NCBI GenBank assembly: GCA_964621165.1
Contig: CAZULC010000019.1
Span: 1-37,335 of the forward strand
Origin: UMGS1696 sp964621165
GTDB lineage: Bacteria > Bacillota > Clostridia > Oscillospirales > CAG-272
Direction: 5' to 3'
DNA: 37,335 nt
How positions within the stretch are numbered: position 1 is the first letter of the stretch; every line of letters starts with the position of its first letter. The position numbers and the translations under genes are program-made. The notes below the pieces were generated by a model. The model saw only the letters and a program-made list of their open reading frames with translations. It made no database searches and was not told the DNA's origin. This document shows positions 30,692-37,335 of the stretch, piece by piece.

Positions 30692-31843
30692 ATGAACAAT
30701 TTACCTGTATACATCACATCTTGTGAATCCTATGACGAAAATCTGCTTTCCGATATTCTGCGGCAGTCCTTCTCCGCTTTGGGAATTGATGAAAAGCTCA
30801 TCTGCGGCAGAAAAGTCCTGCTCAAGCCGAATTTAGTTCTGGCGAAAAGTCCAGACCACGGCGCAACCACACATCCCACGTTCATCAAGGCTGCGGCTCA
30901 GGTTATGCACGAGCTTGGCGCAGCTTCCATTGTGGCGGCTGATTCACCTGGCGGTCCGTTCAACGCTCAGGCACTGAACAACGTCTACCGCGTCTGCGGA
31001 ATTGCGCCTCTGTCCAGCGACATTCTGAAAATCAACGACGACTTTTCCTACAGTCCGGTGAAAATGAGCGGGGTGAAGCTGAAAAATCTGCATCTCATCA
31101 ACGCCTTCCTCGACTGCGACGTCATTGTGGATTTATGCAAGCTCAAGACACACACCCTGACGAAAATGAGCTGTGCGACGAAAAATCTCTTCGGACTGAT
31201 TCCCGGGGTGGAAAAATTCGAAATGCACTCAAACTTCCCCCTGATCGAGGATTTCTCGGAGATGCTGGCGGATCTGTCGTCATATGTAGTTAAGGAAAAG
31301 GAATTTATTGCGGTGTGCGATGCCATTGTCTCGATGGAAGGAAACGGTCCGTCATATGGTGTTCCGAAAAAGACCGGTTTGATTTTGGCTTCCCGTTCGC
31401 CCTATTCACTGGACGTTATCGCGGAGCACATCATGAAGTCCGAGGGGGAGGTTCTGCACCTGAACAAGGCGGCTGAGCGTGGATTGGTATCCCGGGACTG
31501 GCACGAGATTCCGGTTTTGGGGCTTGCGGACTATCCGACCTTCGATTTTCTTCCACCCGATACGGATTCCGGCAGGTTTCTCAAGAATCTGTCAACCATG
31601 TTCGGCGGAAGAGTGGCGAGATTCTTTGAGACAAAGCCCCATGTGGACGAAAAAAAGTGCGTGGGCTGCGGGGTCTGCGCGAAATCCTGCCCGAAGCATA
31701 CCATTGAAATTATATTGAAGCACGGTAAAAAGAAAGCGAACATCCACCGGGAGAAGTGTATCAAGTGCTACTGCTGCGGCGAGCTGTGTCCCATCGGTGC
31801 GGTTGAAGCCAAACAGAATCCGCTGATACGGTTAATACATTGA
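30692..31843 (+). CDS. DUF362 protein with C-terminal 2[4Fe-4S] ferredoxin domain
   Basis: A 383-residue protein. The DUF362 domain (residues 1-300) shows VLLKPNLVLAKSPDHGATTHP, ADSPGG and CKLKTHTLTKMSCATKNLFGLIPG. Two CxxCxxCxxxCP motifs follow: CVGCGVCAKSCP from about residue 323 and CIKCYCCGELCP from about 355, so two iron-sulfur clusters are expected. It is cytosolic with no signal peptide. Its reaction is not established; the ferredoxin tail suggests electron transfer to the DUF362 domain. The ribosome site is weak (AGAAAG about 11 bases upstream). Its stop overlaps a TTG and lies two bases before the ispE ATG, so the two are coupled. Confidence 0.9.
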   Translation: MNNLPVYITSCESYDENLLSDILRQSFSALGIDEKLICGRKVLLKPNLVLAKSPDHGATTHPTFIKAAAQVMHELGAASIVAADSPGGPFNAQALNNVYRVCGIAPLSSDILKINDDFSYSPVKMSGVKLKNLHLINAFLDCDVIVDLCKLKTHTLTKMSCATKNLFGLIPGVEKFEMHSNFPLIEDFSEMLADLSSYVVKEKEFIAVCDAIVSMEGNGPSYGVPKKTGLILASRSPYSLDVIAEHIMKSEGEVLHLNKAAERGLVSRDWHEIPVLGLADYPTFDFLPPDTDSGRFLKNLSTMFGGRVARFFETKPHVDEKKCVGCGVCAKSCPKHTIEIILKHGKKKANIHREKCIKCYCCGELCPIGAVEAKQNPLIRLIH

Positions 31844-31845
31844 CT

Positions 31846-32712
31846 ATGGTAAAGAGTAAGAAAGCGTTTGCAAAAATCAACTACTTTCTCGATGTGGTTG
31901 GCAAGAGAACTGACGGGTACCACGACATTGTCAGCGTTATGCAGCAGACTTCACTTTTTGATGTGATTACGGTCATGCTTGAGAAAAACAACGTTGCAGA
32001 AAACATGATTCGGATTGAATGCGACGACAAAAATGTCCCCTGTGACATACGAAACATTGCATACAGATGTGCGGAAAAATTTTTATCTCATTACAATATG
32101 TCCGGATATTCAGCGGAAATCGGCATTGAAAAGCACATTCCATCGGCAGGAGGACTTGCTGGCGGTTCAAGCGATGGTGCGGCTGTTCTGTCACTACTCA
32201 GCGAAATGTCCGGCGTGAATACGGTTGTGGACGAACTTTACTCAATTGGAGCGTCGGTGGGGGCGGATATTCCTTTCTGCATTGCCGGTGGGTGCTGTAT
32301 CTGCCGTGGGATTGGCGAAAAGATTGAAAAAATCCACATATCACAGCCGAAGTTTCATATTTTGATTGCGGTAGATGGTGATGGGGTCTCAACTCCCGAA
32401 GCTTACGATCGGATTGACAAATTGAGGCGGTTTGACAGTCACGGCTCAGTTGAGCCGTTGCTTGGTGCATTAAATCGAGGTGAAATTCCCGTGGGAATGT
32501 ACAACGTTTTTGAAGAAGCTATACTCCCAATTCGTCCATGCGCAAAGGCATTGAGGGAGAAAATGATAGCTCTCGGTGGGGATGGGGTCATGATGAGCGG
32601 AAGCGGACCTTCGATATTCGGTCTGTTTTATGATGAAGGGACGCGGGACTTGGCCTATACCCGCTTGACTAAAGAAAATATTCGGGCATACAAGTGCGAG
32701 ACTGTATTTTGA
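31846..32712 (+). CDS. ispE: 4-(cytidine 5'-diphospho)-2-C-methyl-D-erythritol kinase
   Basis: A 288-residue GHMP kinase of the MEP isoprenoid pathway, phosphorylating CDP-methylerythritol with ATP. FAKINYFLDVVGKRTDGYHDI holds the catalytic-site lysine (Lys10); the ATP loop is PSAGGLAGGSSDGAA starting at Pro99; GADIPFCIAGG follows with the catalytic aspartate; MMSGSGPSIFGLF is the C-terminal GHMP motif. A TTG at 31840, inside the DUF362 stop, could start it two codons earlier. Neither start has a Shine-Dalgarno, consistent with translational coupling to the upstream gene. The GGLAGGSSD variant of the GGLGGGSSN loop is within family variation. Confidence 0.95.
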   Translation: MVKSKKAFAKINYFLDVVGKRTDGYHDIVSVMQQTSLFDVITVMLEKNNVAENMIRIECDDKNVPCDIRNIAYRCAEKFLSHYNMSGYSAEIGIEKHIPSAGGLAGGSSDGAAVLSLLSEMSGVNTVVDELYSIGASVGADIPFCIAGGCCICRGIGEKIEKIHISQPKFHILIAVDGDGVSTPEAYDRIDKLRRFDSHGSVEPLLGALNRGEIPVGMYNVFEEAILPIRPCAKALREKMIALGGDGVMMSGSGPSIFGLFYDEGTRDLAYTRLTKENIRAYKCETVF

Positions 32713-32766
32713 GACAGGATTTATTTGAAATATAGTTCAATTTAAATTAAACGAAAGGGAAAAATT

Positions 32767-33912
32767 ATGTCAGACGTAATAATTTACAAGGGTCGCGGGA
32801 ATCCCGAAATGTATGATGACTTCATGGATTTCATCAACTATGTGTTCGGCTTCAACGGAAACGAGCAGGACTTCAAGAAGCTTTTGCCGAAGCTGTATAA
32901 TCCCGACTGCAATCCGTGTTACAACAACTATATCGTGACCGAAAACGGCAAGCTCAAGGCTGCAATCGGAGCGTTCGACTCAATTCTGGCGGTTGGCGGT
33001 GAAGAACTGCATTGCCGCGGAATCGGAAACGTCGCCGTTCATCCATACTCCCGTTCGAAAGGCTACATGATTGACTGCATGAATATGGCAATCGACGACA
33101 TGATAAAGGACGGTGTGGACTGCTCCATTCTCGGCGGAATCCGGCAGAGGTACAACTGGTTCGGCTATGAATACTGTGGTCAGGAGTTTGAGATGTCGAT
33201 CAGCTCCACCAATCTGCGGCATTGCTTCAAGGATGTGCCGTTTGTGGAGCTTGAAATTCGGGACGTAAAATCCGGGGACAGCGAGTTAATTAACAAAATG
33301 TATACGCTCCATTCAAAGAGACCCATGAGAACCGTGCGTTCCCGGGAGAAATTCTTTGACATCTGCTCATCTTGGCGCGCTCCTGTCCGTGCGGTATTGA
33401 AGTGCGGCGAGTTCATCGGGTATTTTGTCGGGGGGCTGGGTGAGCTGACCCTTGTCGACAACAACGACTTCGACGACGTGGTGCGGAACTATGTGAAAAA
33501 TTACGGCGAGGTAACAATTCACCTGCCCATGTGGGACACGGACCTCATCGACAGAGCCGAGAGAATCTGCGGCCACGAGAACATCGGACACTGTGACATG
33601 TTCAGCGTTTACAATTACAAAAGGGTTATCGGCGCGCTGCTCAAGTTCAAAGCTTCACGGGAGGAGCTGGTTGACGCGGAGTTCACCATTCTGATTCACG
33701 GAAAAGCGCGGGATGAGCGGCTGAAAATCAGCGTGAAGGATAATGTTACATCAGTTGAGGATTACTACGGCGACTGCACACTGGAAATCGGACATCGTGA
33801 AGCGGCAACACTGTTCTTTGGTCTGCGTTTGCCTTATCTCAAGAAGCTGTCCCCTGCCGCACGTGCGATTCTTCCCCTTCCGCTGTACGTGGAAAGTGCA
33901 GATCACGTATAA
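32767..33912 (+). CDS. GNAT acetyltransferase, Eis-like
   Basis: A 381-residue protein. The N-terminal GNAT domain has GNVAVHPYSRSKGYMIDCMNMAIDDM, a V-x-P-x-x-R-x-x-G-Y acetyl-CoA motif, at about residues 82-110. GGIRQRYNWFGYEYCGQEF follows, as in Eis-type enzymes. The remaining 200 residues form a second GNAT-like part and a C-terminal strand-rich segment that may correspond to the sterol-carrier-like domain of Eis. Substrate unknown. AAAGGGA lies six to seven bases before the ATG. It lies 54 bases after ispE and is probably cotranscribed. I see no clear terminator in the 245-base gap to gdhA. Confidence 0.85.
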   Translation: MSDVIIYKGRGNPEMYDDFMDFINYVFGFNGNEQDFKKLLPKLYNPDCNPCYNNYIVTENGKLKAAIGAFDSILAVGGEELHCRGIGNVAVHPYSRSKGYMIDCMNMAIDDMIKDGVDCSILGGIRQRYNWFGYEYCGQEFEMSISSTNLRHCFKDVPFVELEIRDVKSGDSELINKMYTLHSKRPMRTVRSREKFFDICSSWRAPVRAVLKCGEFIGYFVGGLGELTLVDNNDFDDVVRNYVKNYGEVTIHLPMWDTDLIDRAERICGHENIGHCDMFSVYNYKRVIGALLKFKASREELVDAEFTILIHGKARDERLKISVKDNVTSVEDYYGDCTLEIGHREAATLFFGLRLPYLKKLSPAARAILPLPLYVESADHV

Positions 33913-34083
33913 TTATTTACGAAAAACTGCATTTTTATAAACCGGTCCCGACATCAATCGTACAATTTGCTGGAGTTTTTTCAACTGTTGTAGTCATGTT
34001 GCGGAAAGTTTGCTGTGTTTTACACATATTTTTTCGGCAATATGCGGAATTTATGCGAATATGATTAATATTTATATATTATC

Positions 34084-34112
34084 TTGCATTTTTCGCTGAT
34101 TTGTGGTATATT
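34084..34112 (+). promoter_or_regulatory. gdhA promoter, sigma-A type
   Basis: TTGCAT (34084-34089) and TATATT (34107-34112) are 17 bases apart, with a TGG extension just before the -10. The transcript would begin about 40 bases before the gdhA ATG. Confidence 0.7.
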
Positions 34113-34157
34113 TATGTATTGGGAAACATTATTTATACTTGAAAAGAGGAAGCATTA

Positions 34158-35492
34158 ATGAGCTATTTACAGAATGTACTTGAATCAGTCGACAAGAAAT
34201 ATTCCTATCAGCCGGAGTTTTTGCAAGCCGTTCATGAGGTTTTTGAGTCCCTTGAAAAGGTAATCGCCAAAAATGAAAAATTATACGAGCAGGAAGCTAT
34301 TCTCGAACGCATCACAGAGCCGGACCGTCAGATTCAGTTCCGTGTGCCGTGGGTTGATGACAGCGGTAAAATCAGAGTTAACACCGGCTACAGAGTTCAG
34401 TTCAACAACTCCATCGGTCCATACAAGGGAGGAATCAGACTTCATCCTTCCGTAAACCTTTCGGTCATCAAGTTCCTCGGATTTGAGCAGGTGTTCAAGA
34501 ACAGCCTGACGGGACTTCCCCTGGGTGGTGCAAAGGGCGGCTCGGACTTCGACCCCAAGGGAAAGAGCGACCGTGAGGTTATGGCGTTTTGCCAATCCTT
34601 CATGACTGAGCTTTACAAGTATGTCGGCGCAAACGAGGACGTTCCCGCAGGCGACATCGGCACCGGCGCACGTGAAATCGGCTACATGTTTGGTCAGTAC
34701 AAGCGGCTCACAGGACTGTACGAGGGCGTTCTCACCGGTAAAGGACTTTCCTACGGCGGCTCTCTCGTTCGCACACAGGCGACAGGTTACGGTCTTCTCT
34801 ATCTTGTAGAGGAGCTTCTCAAGTGCCACAATGACGGAATCGACGGCAAGACTGTCTCCGTTTCCGGTGCGGGCAATGTTGCGATTTACGCGGCAGAAAA
34901 AGCTGCTCAGCTGGGCGGTAAGGTTGTCACAATGAGTGACTCCACAGGCTGGATTTACGACAAGGACGGAATTGATCTCGCTCTGGTTAAGGAACTCAAG
35001 GAAGTCCGCCGCGGCAGAATCTCCGAGTACCATGACACAAAGCCCTCGTCCGAATATCACGAAGGCCGCGGAGTATGGTCGGTTAAGACTGACATCGCTC
35101 TTCCCTGCGCTACTCAGAATGAACTTCTTATCGACGACGCAAAGGAACTGGTCAAGAACGGTGTAAAGTGCGTTTGCGAGGGTGCCAACATGCCGACCTC
35201 CATTGACGCCACAAAGTATTTCCAGGAAAACGGCGTACTCTTCGTATGCGGCAAGGCTTCCAACGCGGGCGGCGTTGCTACATCCGGTCTTGAAATGTCC
35301 CAGAACAGCGAAAGACTCAGTTGGACATTTGACGAGGTTGACGCAAAGCTGAAGAACATCATGGTCAACATCTACCACAACATCGACAACGCGGCTGCTG
35401 AATACGGCATGGCTGGAAACTATGTAGCCGGCGCTAATATAGCAGGCTTCTCAAAGGTTGTTGACGCTATGCTGGCTCATGGCGCTTGCTGA
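34158..35492 (+). CDS. gdhA: NADP-type glutamate dehydrogenase
   Basis: A 444-residue hexameric-type glutamate dehydrogenase that makes glutamate from 2-oxoglutarate and ammonia. FNNSIGPYKGGIRLHPSVN and LPLGGAKGGSDFDPKGKS (catalytic-site Lys126) form the substrate site; DVPAGDIGTGAREIGYMFG is the next block; VSVSGAGNVAIYAAEKAAQLG is the dinucleotide fold. Length and the N-terminal helix (YLQNVLESVDKKYSYQPEFLQAV) match small-hexamer NADP-preferring enzymes of anaerobes. Cofactor preference is inferred. Codon use is biased towards C-ending codons as in pckA, suggesting strong expression. AAGAGGA lies upstream of the ATG. It has its own promoter and terminator. Confidence 0.97.
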   Translation: MSYLQNVLESVDKKYSYQPEFLQAVHEVFESLEKVIAKNEKLYEQEAILERITEPDRQIQFRVPWVDDSGKIRVNTGYRVQFNNSIGPYKGGIRLHPSVNLSVIKFLGFEQVFKNSLTGLPLGGAKGGSDFDPKGKSDREVMAFCQSFMTELYKYVGANEDVPAGDIGTGAREIGYMFGQYKRLTGLYEGVLTGKGLSYGGSLVRTQATGYGLLYLVEELLKCHNDGIDGKTVSVSGAGNVAIYAAEKAAQLGGKVVTMSDSTGWIYDKDGIDLALVKELKEVRRGRISEYHDTKPSSEYHEGRGVWSVKTDIALPCATQNELLIDDAKELVKNGVKCVCEGANMPTSIDATKYFQENGVLFVCGKASNAGGVATSGLEMSQNSERLSWTFDEVDAKLKNIMVNIYHNIDNAAAEYGMAGNYVAGANIAGFSKVVDAMLAHGAC

Positions 35493-35527
35493 TTCAATTT
35501 AGGAACAATTGAAATAGAATAAAATTT

Positions 35528-35568
35528 CACCCGAAGCTTTCATTGACGATTGACTTCGGGTGTTTTTT
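35528..35568 (+). terminator. gdhA intrinsic terminator
   Basis: CACCCGAAG (35528-35536) pairs with CTTCGGGTG (35554-35562) around a 17-base loop, followed by six Ts. Confidence 0.85.
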
Positions 35569-35575
35569 ACATATA

Positions 35576-35613
35576 TAAAAACGGCACAGGATTTTTCCCA
35601 TGCCGTAATTTTT
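35576..35613. terminator. Terminator of the lipoprotein gene (bidirectional)
   Basis: ACGGCA (35581-35586) pairs with TGCCGT (35601-35606), extended inwards by G-C and G-U pairs. T-rich runs follow on both strands. It ends the minus-strand lipoprotein transcript and backs up the gdhA terminator. Confidence 0.75.
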
Positions 35614-35628
35614 ATTTTAATCTGACAA

Positions 35629-37146
35629 TCAGTCGCCATATTTGACTTCGATCATCTTAGTAAGGCTCTTTGTAACAGCTTTCTCTTTTGCTTTATAGGT
35701 GGATGCGAGTGTGTTCGTCTGATCAGCGAGCATATCACGGATCATGTAAGGGATACGAGCGAATACGGATTCACCAAACTGGAAGGAGAAGTCGAACAAA
35801 CGACCTGAAAAGATAATGTCAACCATCTCCGCAGTGGTTTCGTCGGCGGAATACTTGCCCTTGAGAGCGGTGTCATAATATACAGGGAATACAGTCTTAT
35901 ATGATTCTGCACTGAGGGCTTCATAGATTGTTCCGATAAAGTCAAGCTGGTCATAAACAGAAGTAGGAATACCAAACAGAGTAAACTTATCGTCAGCCTT
36001 TGTAAGGTATCTCTCCTGGTTTTCATCCCACTTTGGGTAAGGAAGTATCGTGTAAGAGTTTTCCATGTCTCTCAGCTGAGCGAATGCCGCGTTGAATCTA
36101 AGCGGAGCGAACACAAGGTTGCCACTCTTAAATGCCTTCTCTTCATAGTATATACCATTTGATGTGTATTCGATAAATCCGGGGTTGTTCATATGCATAT
36201 CAAGAAGTTTATCGAGAATGGATACAGTCTTGTCGCTCATGAAGAGAATGTCTATTCCACCTTCATCGTTAGGCTGACAAATTTTCTGGTCAAAAGCTGT
36301 TAGCCACACATCAGCTGGGTTCATTGTCACATAACCAAAGCCATAGATGTCAGTTACGTCACGGTTGCCATTACCGTCTCTGTCAACATACATGCTGGAG
36401 ATAATATCGGTAAAATAGTCAATGGTCCATTTGCCTTCTTTGACGGTGTTATAAATGTCATCGGTTGTGTAACCGTAGTTTTCAGCAAGAGGAATGTCCA
36501 TAAAGATAGCTATTGTGTATGTAAGAGATGTAATAGCAAGGTCGGAGGTAATGCCATACAGTTTACCGTTGATTGTGGAGTCGTCGTTTGAAAGCTGGTT
36601 ATGCCATGGCTTTTCTAAATTAACGTGTGGCACATCACACCAGTTAAGAAGAGCTTCTGAGTTGATCGGAACATATGCAAGGTAGTCAAAGAACCCGATA
36701 ACGTGGTAATCATCAGTTCCAGCTTTAGCTACTTCTCCAGCTTTGCTCCATGGTGCACTGTCAGAGATTCCCTTTATTTTTACGTCAAACCGCTTTTCTA
36801 CTGTAAGGTTTCTGTTGTAGATTGCGTCGTTACATGCTTCACCGTTCAAATCATCAACGCTGATTTCCTGCGTGTAGTCCGCGTCGCTGTAGGTTAAAAA
36901 TCTAATTTCGGCTCCGTCGAATGTTACTTCCGGAAGGTCGTCAGATATGAGCTGGCGCTTTTCTTTATCGGTCAGTTCCGCCTCATCGGTTTCGGGAGCC
37001 TCTGTTTCAGTGTCCTGAGCCTGAGGAGCAGTTTCTTCCTCTTTTGTGGTACCTTCAGTTTCGTTTTCTCCATTTCCGCATGAGTACATTCCTGCAGATA
37101 CTGAGAGCATCAATAAGGCGAGTATCAAACAAGTTATGCGTTTCAT
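35629..37146 (-). CDS. Extracellular solute-binding lipoprotein (ABC importer type)
   Basis: A 505-residue lipoprotein. MKRITCLILALLMLSVSAGMYSCGNG is a lipoprotein signal with Cys23 as the lipid-modified residue, followed by an acidic low-complexity linker (about residues 24-60: ETEGTTKEEETAPQAQ then DTETEAPETDE). The rest resembles carbohydrate-type solute-binding proteins, with DVKIKGI, a DRDGNGNRDVTDIYGFGY calcium-loop-like stretch (D-x-D-x-N-x-x-x-D) and late aromatic segments. Ligand unknown, but gut clostridial homologues are mostly linked to sugar uptake. GTG at 37155 lies in the Shine-Dalgarno region; the ATG at 37146 has AAAGG about eight bases upstream and is preferred. Permease genes are not in the window, and a terminator directly follows, so any permeases lie elsewhere. 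Confidence 0.85.
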   Translation of the reverse strand: MKRITCLILALLMLSVSAGMYSCGNGENETEGTTKEEETAPQAQDTETEAPETDEAELTDKEKRQLISDDLPEVTFDGAEIRFLTYSDADYTQEISVDDLNGEACNDAIYNRNLTVEKRFDVKIKGISDSAPWSKAGEVAKAGTDDYHVIGFFDYLAYVPINSEALLNWCDVPHVNLEKPWHNQLSNDDSTINGKLYGITSDLAITSLTYTIAIFMDIPLAENYGYTTDDIYNTVKEGKWTIDYFTDIISSMYVDRDGNGNRDVTDIYGFGYVTMNPADVWLTAFDQKICQPNDEGGIDILFMSDKTVSILDKLLDMHMNNPGFIEYTSNGIYYEEKAFKSGNLVFAPLRFNAAFAQLRDMENSYTILPYPKWDENQERYLTKADDKFTLFGIPTSVYDQLDFIGTIYEALSAESYKTVFPVYYDTALKGKYSADETTAEMVDIIFSGRLFDFSFQFGESVFARIPYMIRDMLADQTNTLASTYKAKEKAVTKSLTKMIEVKYGD

Positions 37147-37224
37147 ATAATTCACCTTTCTTCTACACTTTTACCGTGAATCTAATTAATAGATAATAAT
37201 GCTTTAATGAATTGAATATAAGTT

Positions 37225-37253
37225 ATTATACCACTTTTTTTCAATTAAGTCAA
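37225..37253 (-). promoter_or_regulatory. Promoter of the lipoprotein gene
   Basis: On the minus strand TTGACT (37253-37248) and TATAAT (37230-37225) are 17 bases apart, with a TGG extended -10. The leader is about 70 bases. Positions 37254-37335 hold no gene I can see. Confidence 0.75.
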
Positions 37254-37335
37254 CCATATTTTCAACTTTTTTCGATTTCCGTTTGTGTTGTCAATAGATA
37301 TGACCCATATTACAGAAAGTCCCAAACCTAAAAAT

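Noticed and set aside
33913..34083. Terminator or small RNA between the Eis-like gene and gdhA
   Set aside because: AT-rich with scattered T-runs but no stem of useful length was found.
34281..35378. Long open frame (365 codons) antisense to gdhA
   Set aside because: It mirrors the strongly biased codons of gdhA, has no ribosome site or known motif, and gdhA itself is certain.

Overview
The window looks like a chromosomal core region of an anaerobic clostridial Firmicute, most likely an Oscillospiraceae/Ruminococcaceae-type gut bacterium. That reading is inferred from the gene set and order: lon-engB, scpA-scpB-DUF2953-gerW-dacF-rluB, an ADP-glucose glycogen cluster with the paired GlgC/GlgD seen in Firmicutes, GTP-dependent PEP carboxykinase, a Gram-positive-type LexA, RqcH, and purine-rich Shine-Dalgarno sites with sigma-A type promoters. 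Presence of gerW (ytfJ) suggests a spore-forming ancestry. No phage, CRISPR array, tRNA or rRNA was seen.

Layout. (1) 85-4652, minus strand: a promoter at 4689-4717 drives a membrane-anchored protein of unknown function, a GNAT acetyltransferase, rqcH, a phosphomannomutase-like HAD phosphatase and a decayed HD-domain gene. (2) 4917-15160, plus strand: lon, engB, lysA, an M50 metalloprotease, scpA, scpB, a DUF2953 protein, gerW, a D,D-carboxypeptidase, an rRNA pseudouridine synthase and a GNAT-like protein, ending in a bidirectional terminator. (3) 15229-25676, minus strand: a complete glycogen operon, transcribed glgB-glgC-glgD-glgA-glgP-GH13 amylase from a near-consensus promoter. (4) 26033-27775, minus strand: lexA, a VOC protein and 3-methyladenine DNA glycosylase, with a LexA-box-like site on the promoter. 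(5) 28151-29935, plus strand: pckA with its own promoter and terminator. (6) 30005-30502: a broken insertion-sequence transposase followed by a second copy of the pckA terminator arm. (7) 30692-33912, plus strand: a DUF362/ferredoxin protein, ispE and an Eis-like GNAT. (8) gdhA, plus strand, facing a substrate-binding lipoprotein on the minus strand, with two back-to-back terminators between them.

How it works together. The central part stores and mobilises glucose: GlgC/GlgD make ADP-glucose, GlgA polymerises it, GlgB branches it, and GlgP plus a cytoplasmic GH13 enzyme degrade it. pckA and gdhA link this carbon flow to the C4/C3 node and to ammonia assimilation; both have the C-ending codon bias of strongly expressed genes. 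The lon block is a housekeeping set for protein quality control, lysine/cell-wall supply, chromosome condensation and ribosome maturation. RqcH also serves protein quality control, by tagging nascent chains on stalled ribosomes.

I found no convincing new multi-gene system. The points most worth a second look are the SOS-type lexA-VOC-mpg operon, the unknown membrane-anchored protein ahead of rqcH, a four-unit tetranucleotide repeat that sets the ribosome-site spacing of the pseudouridine synthase, a 7-bp hairpin abutting the glgP start, the multiply damaged HD gene, and the duplicated terminator arm next to the IS remnant.
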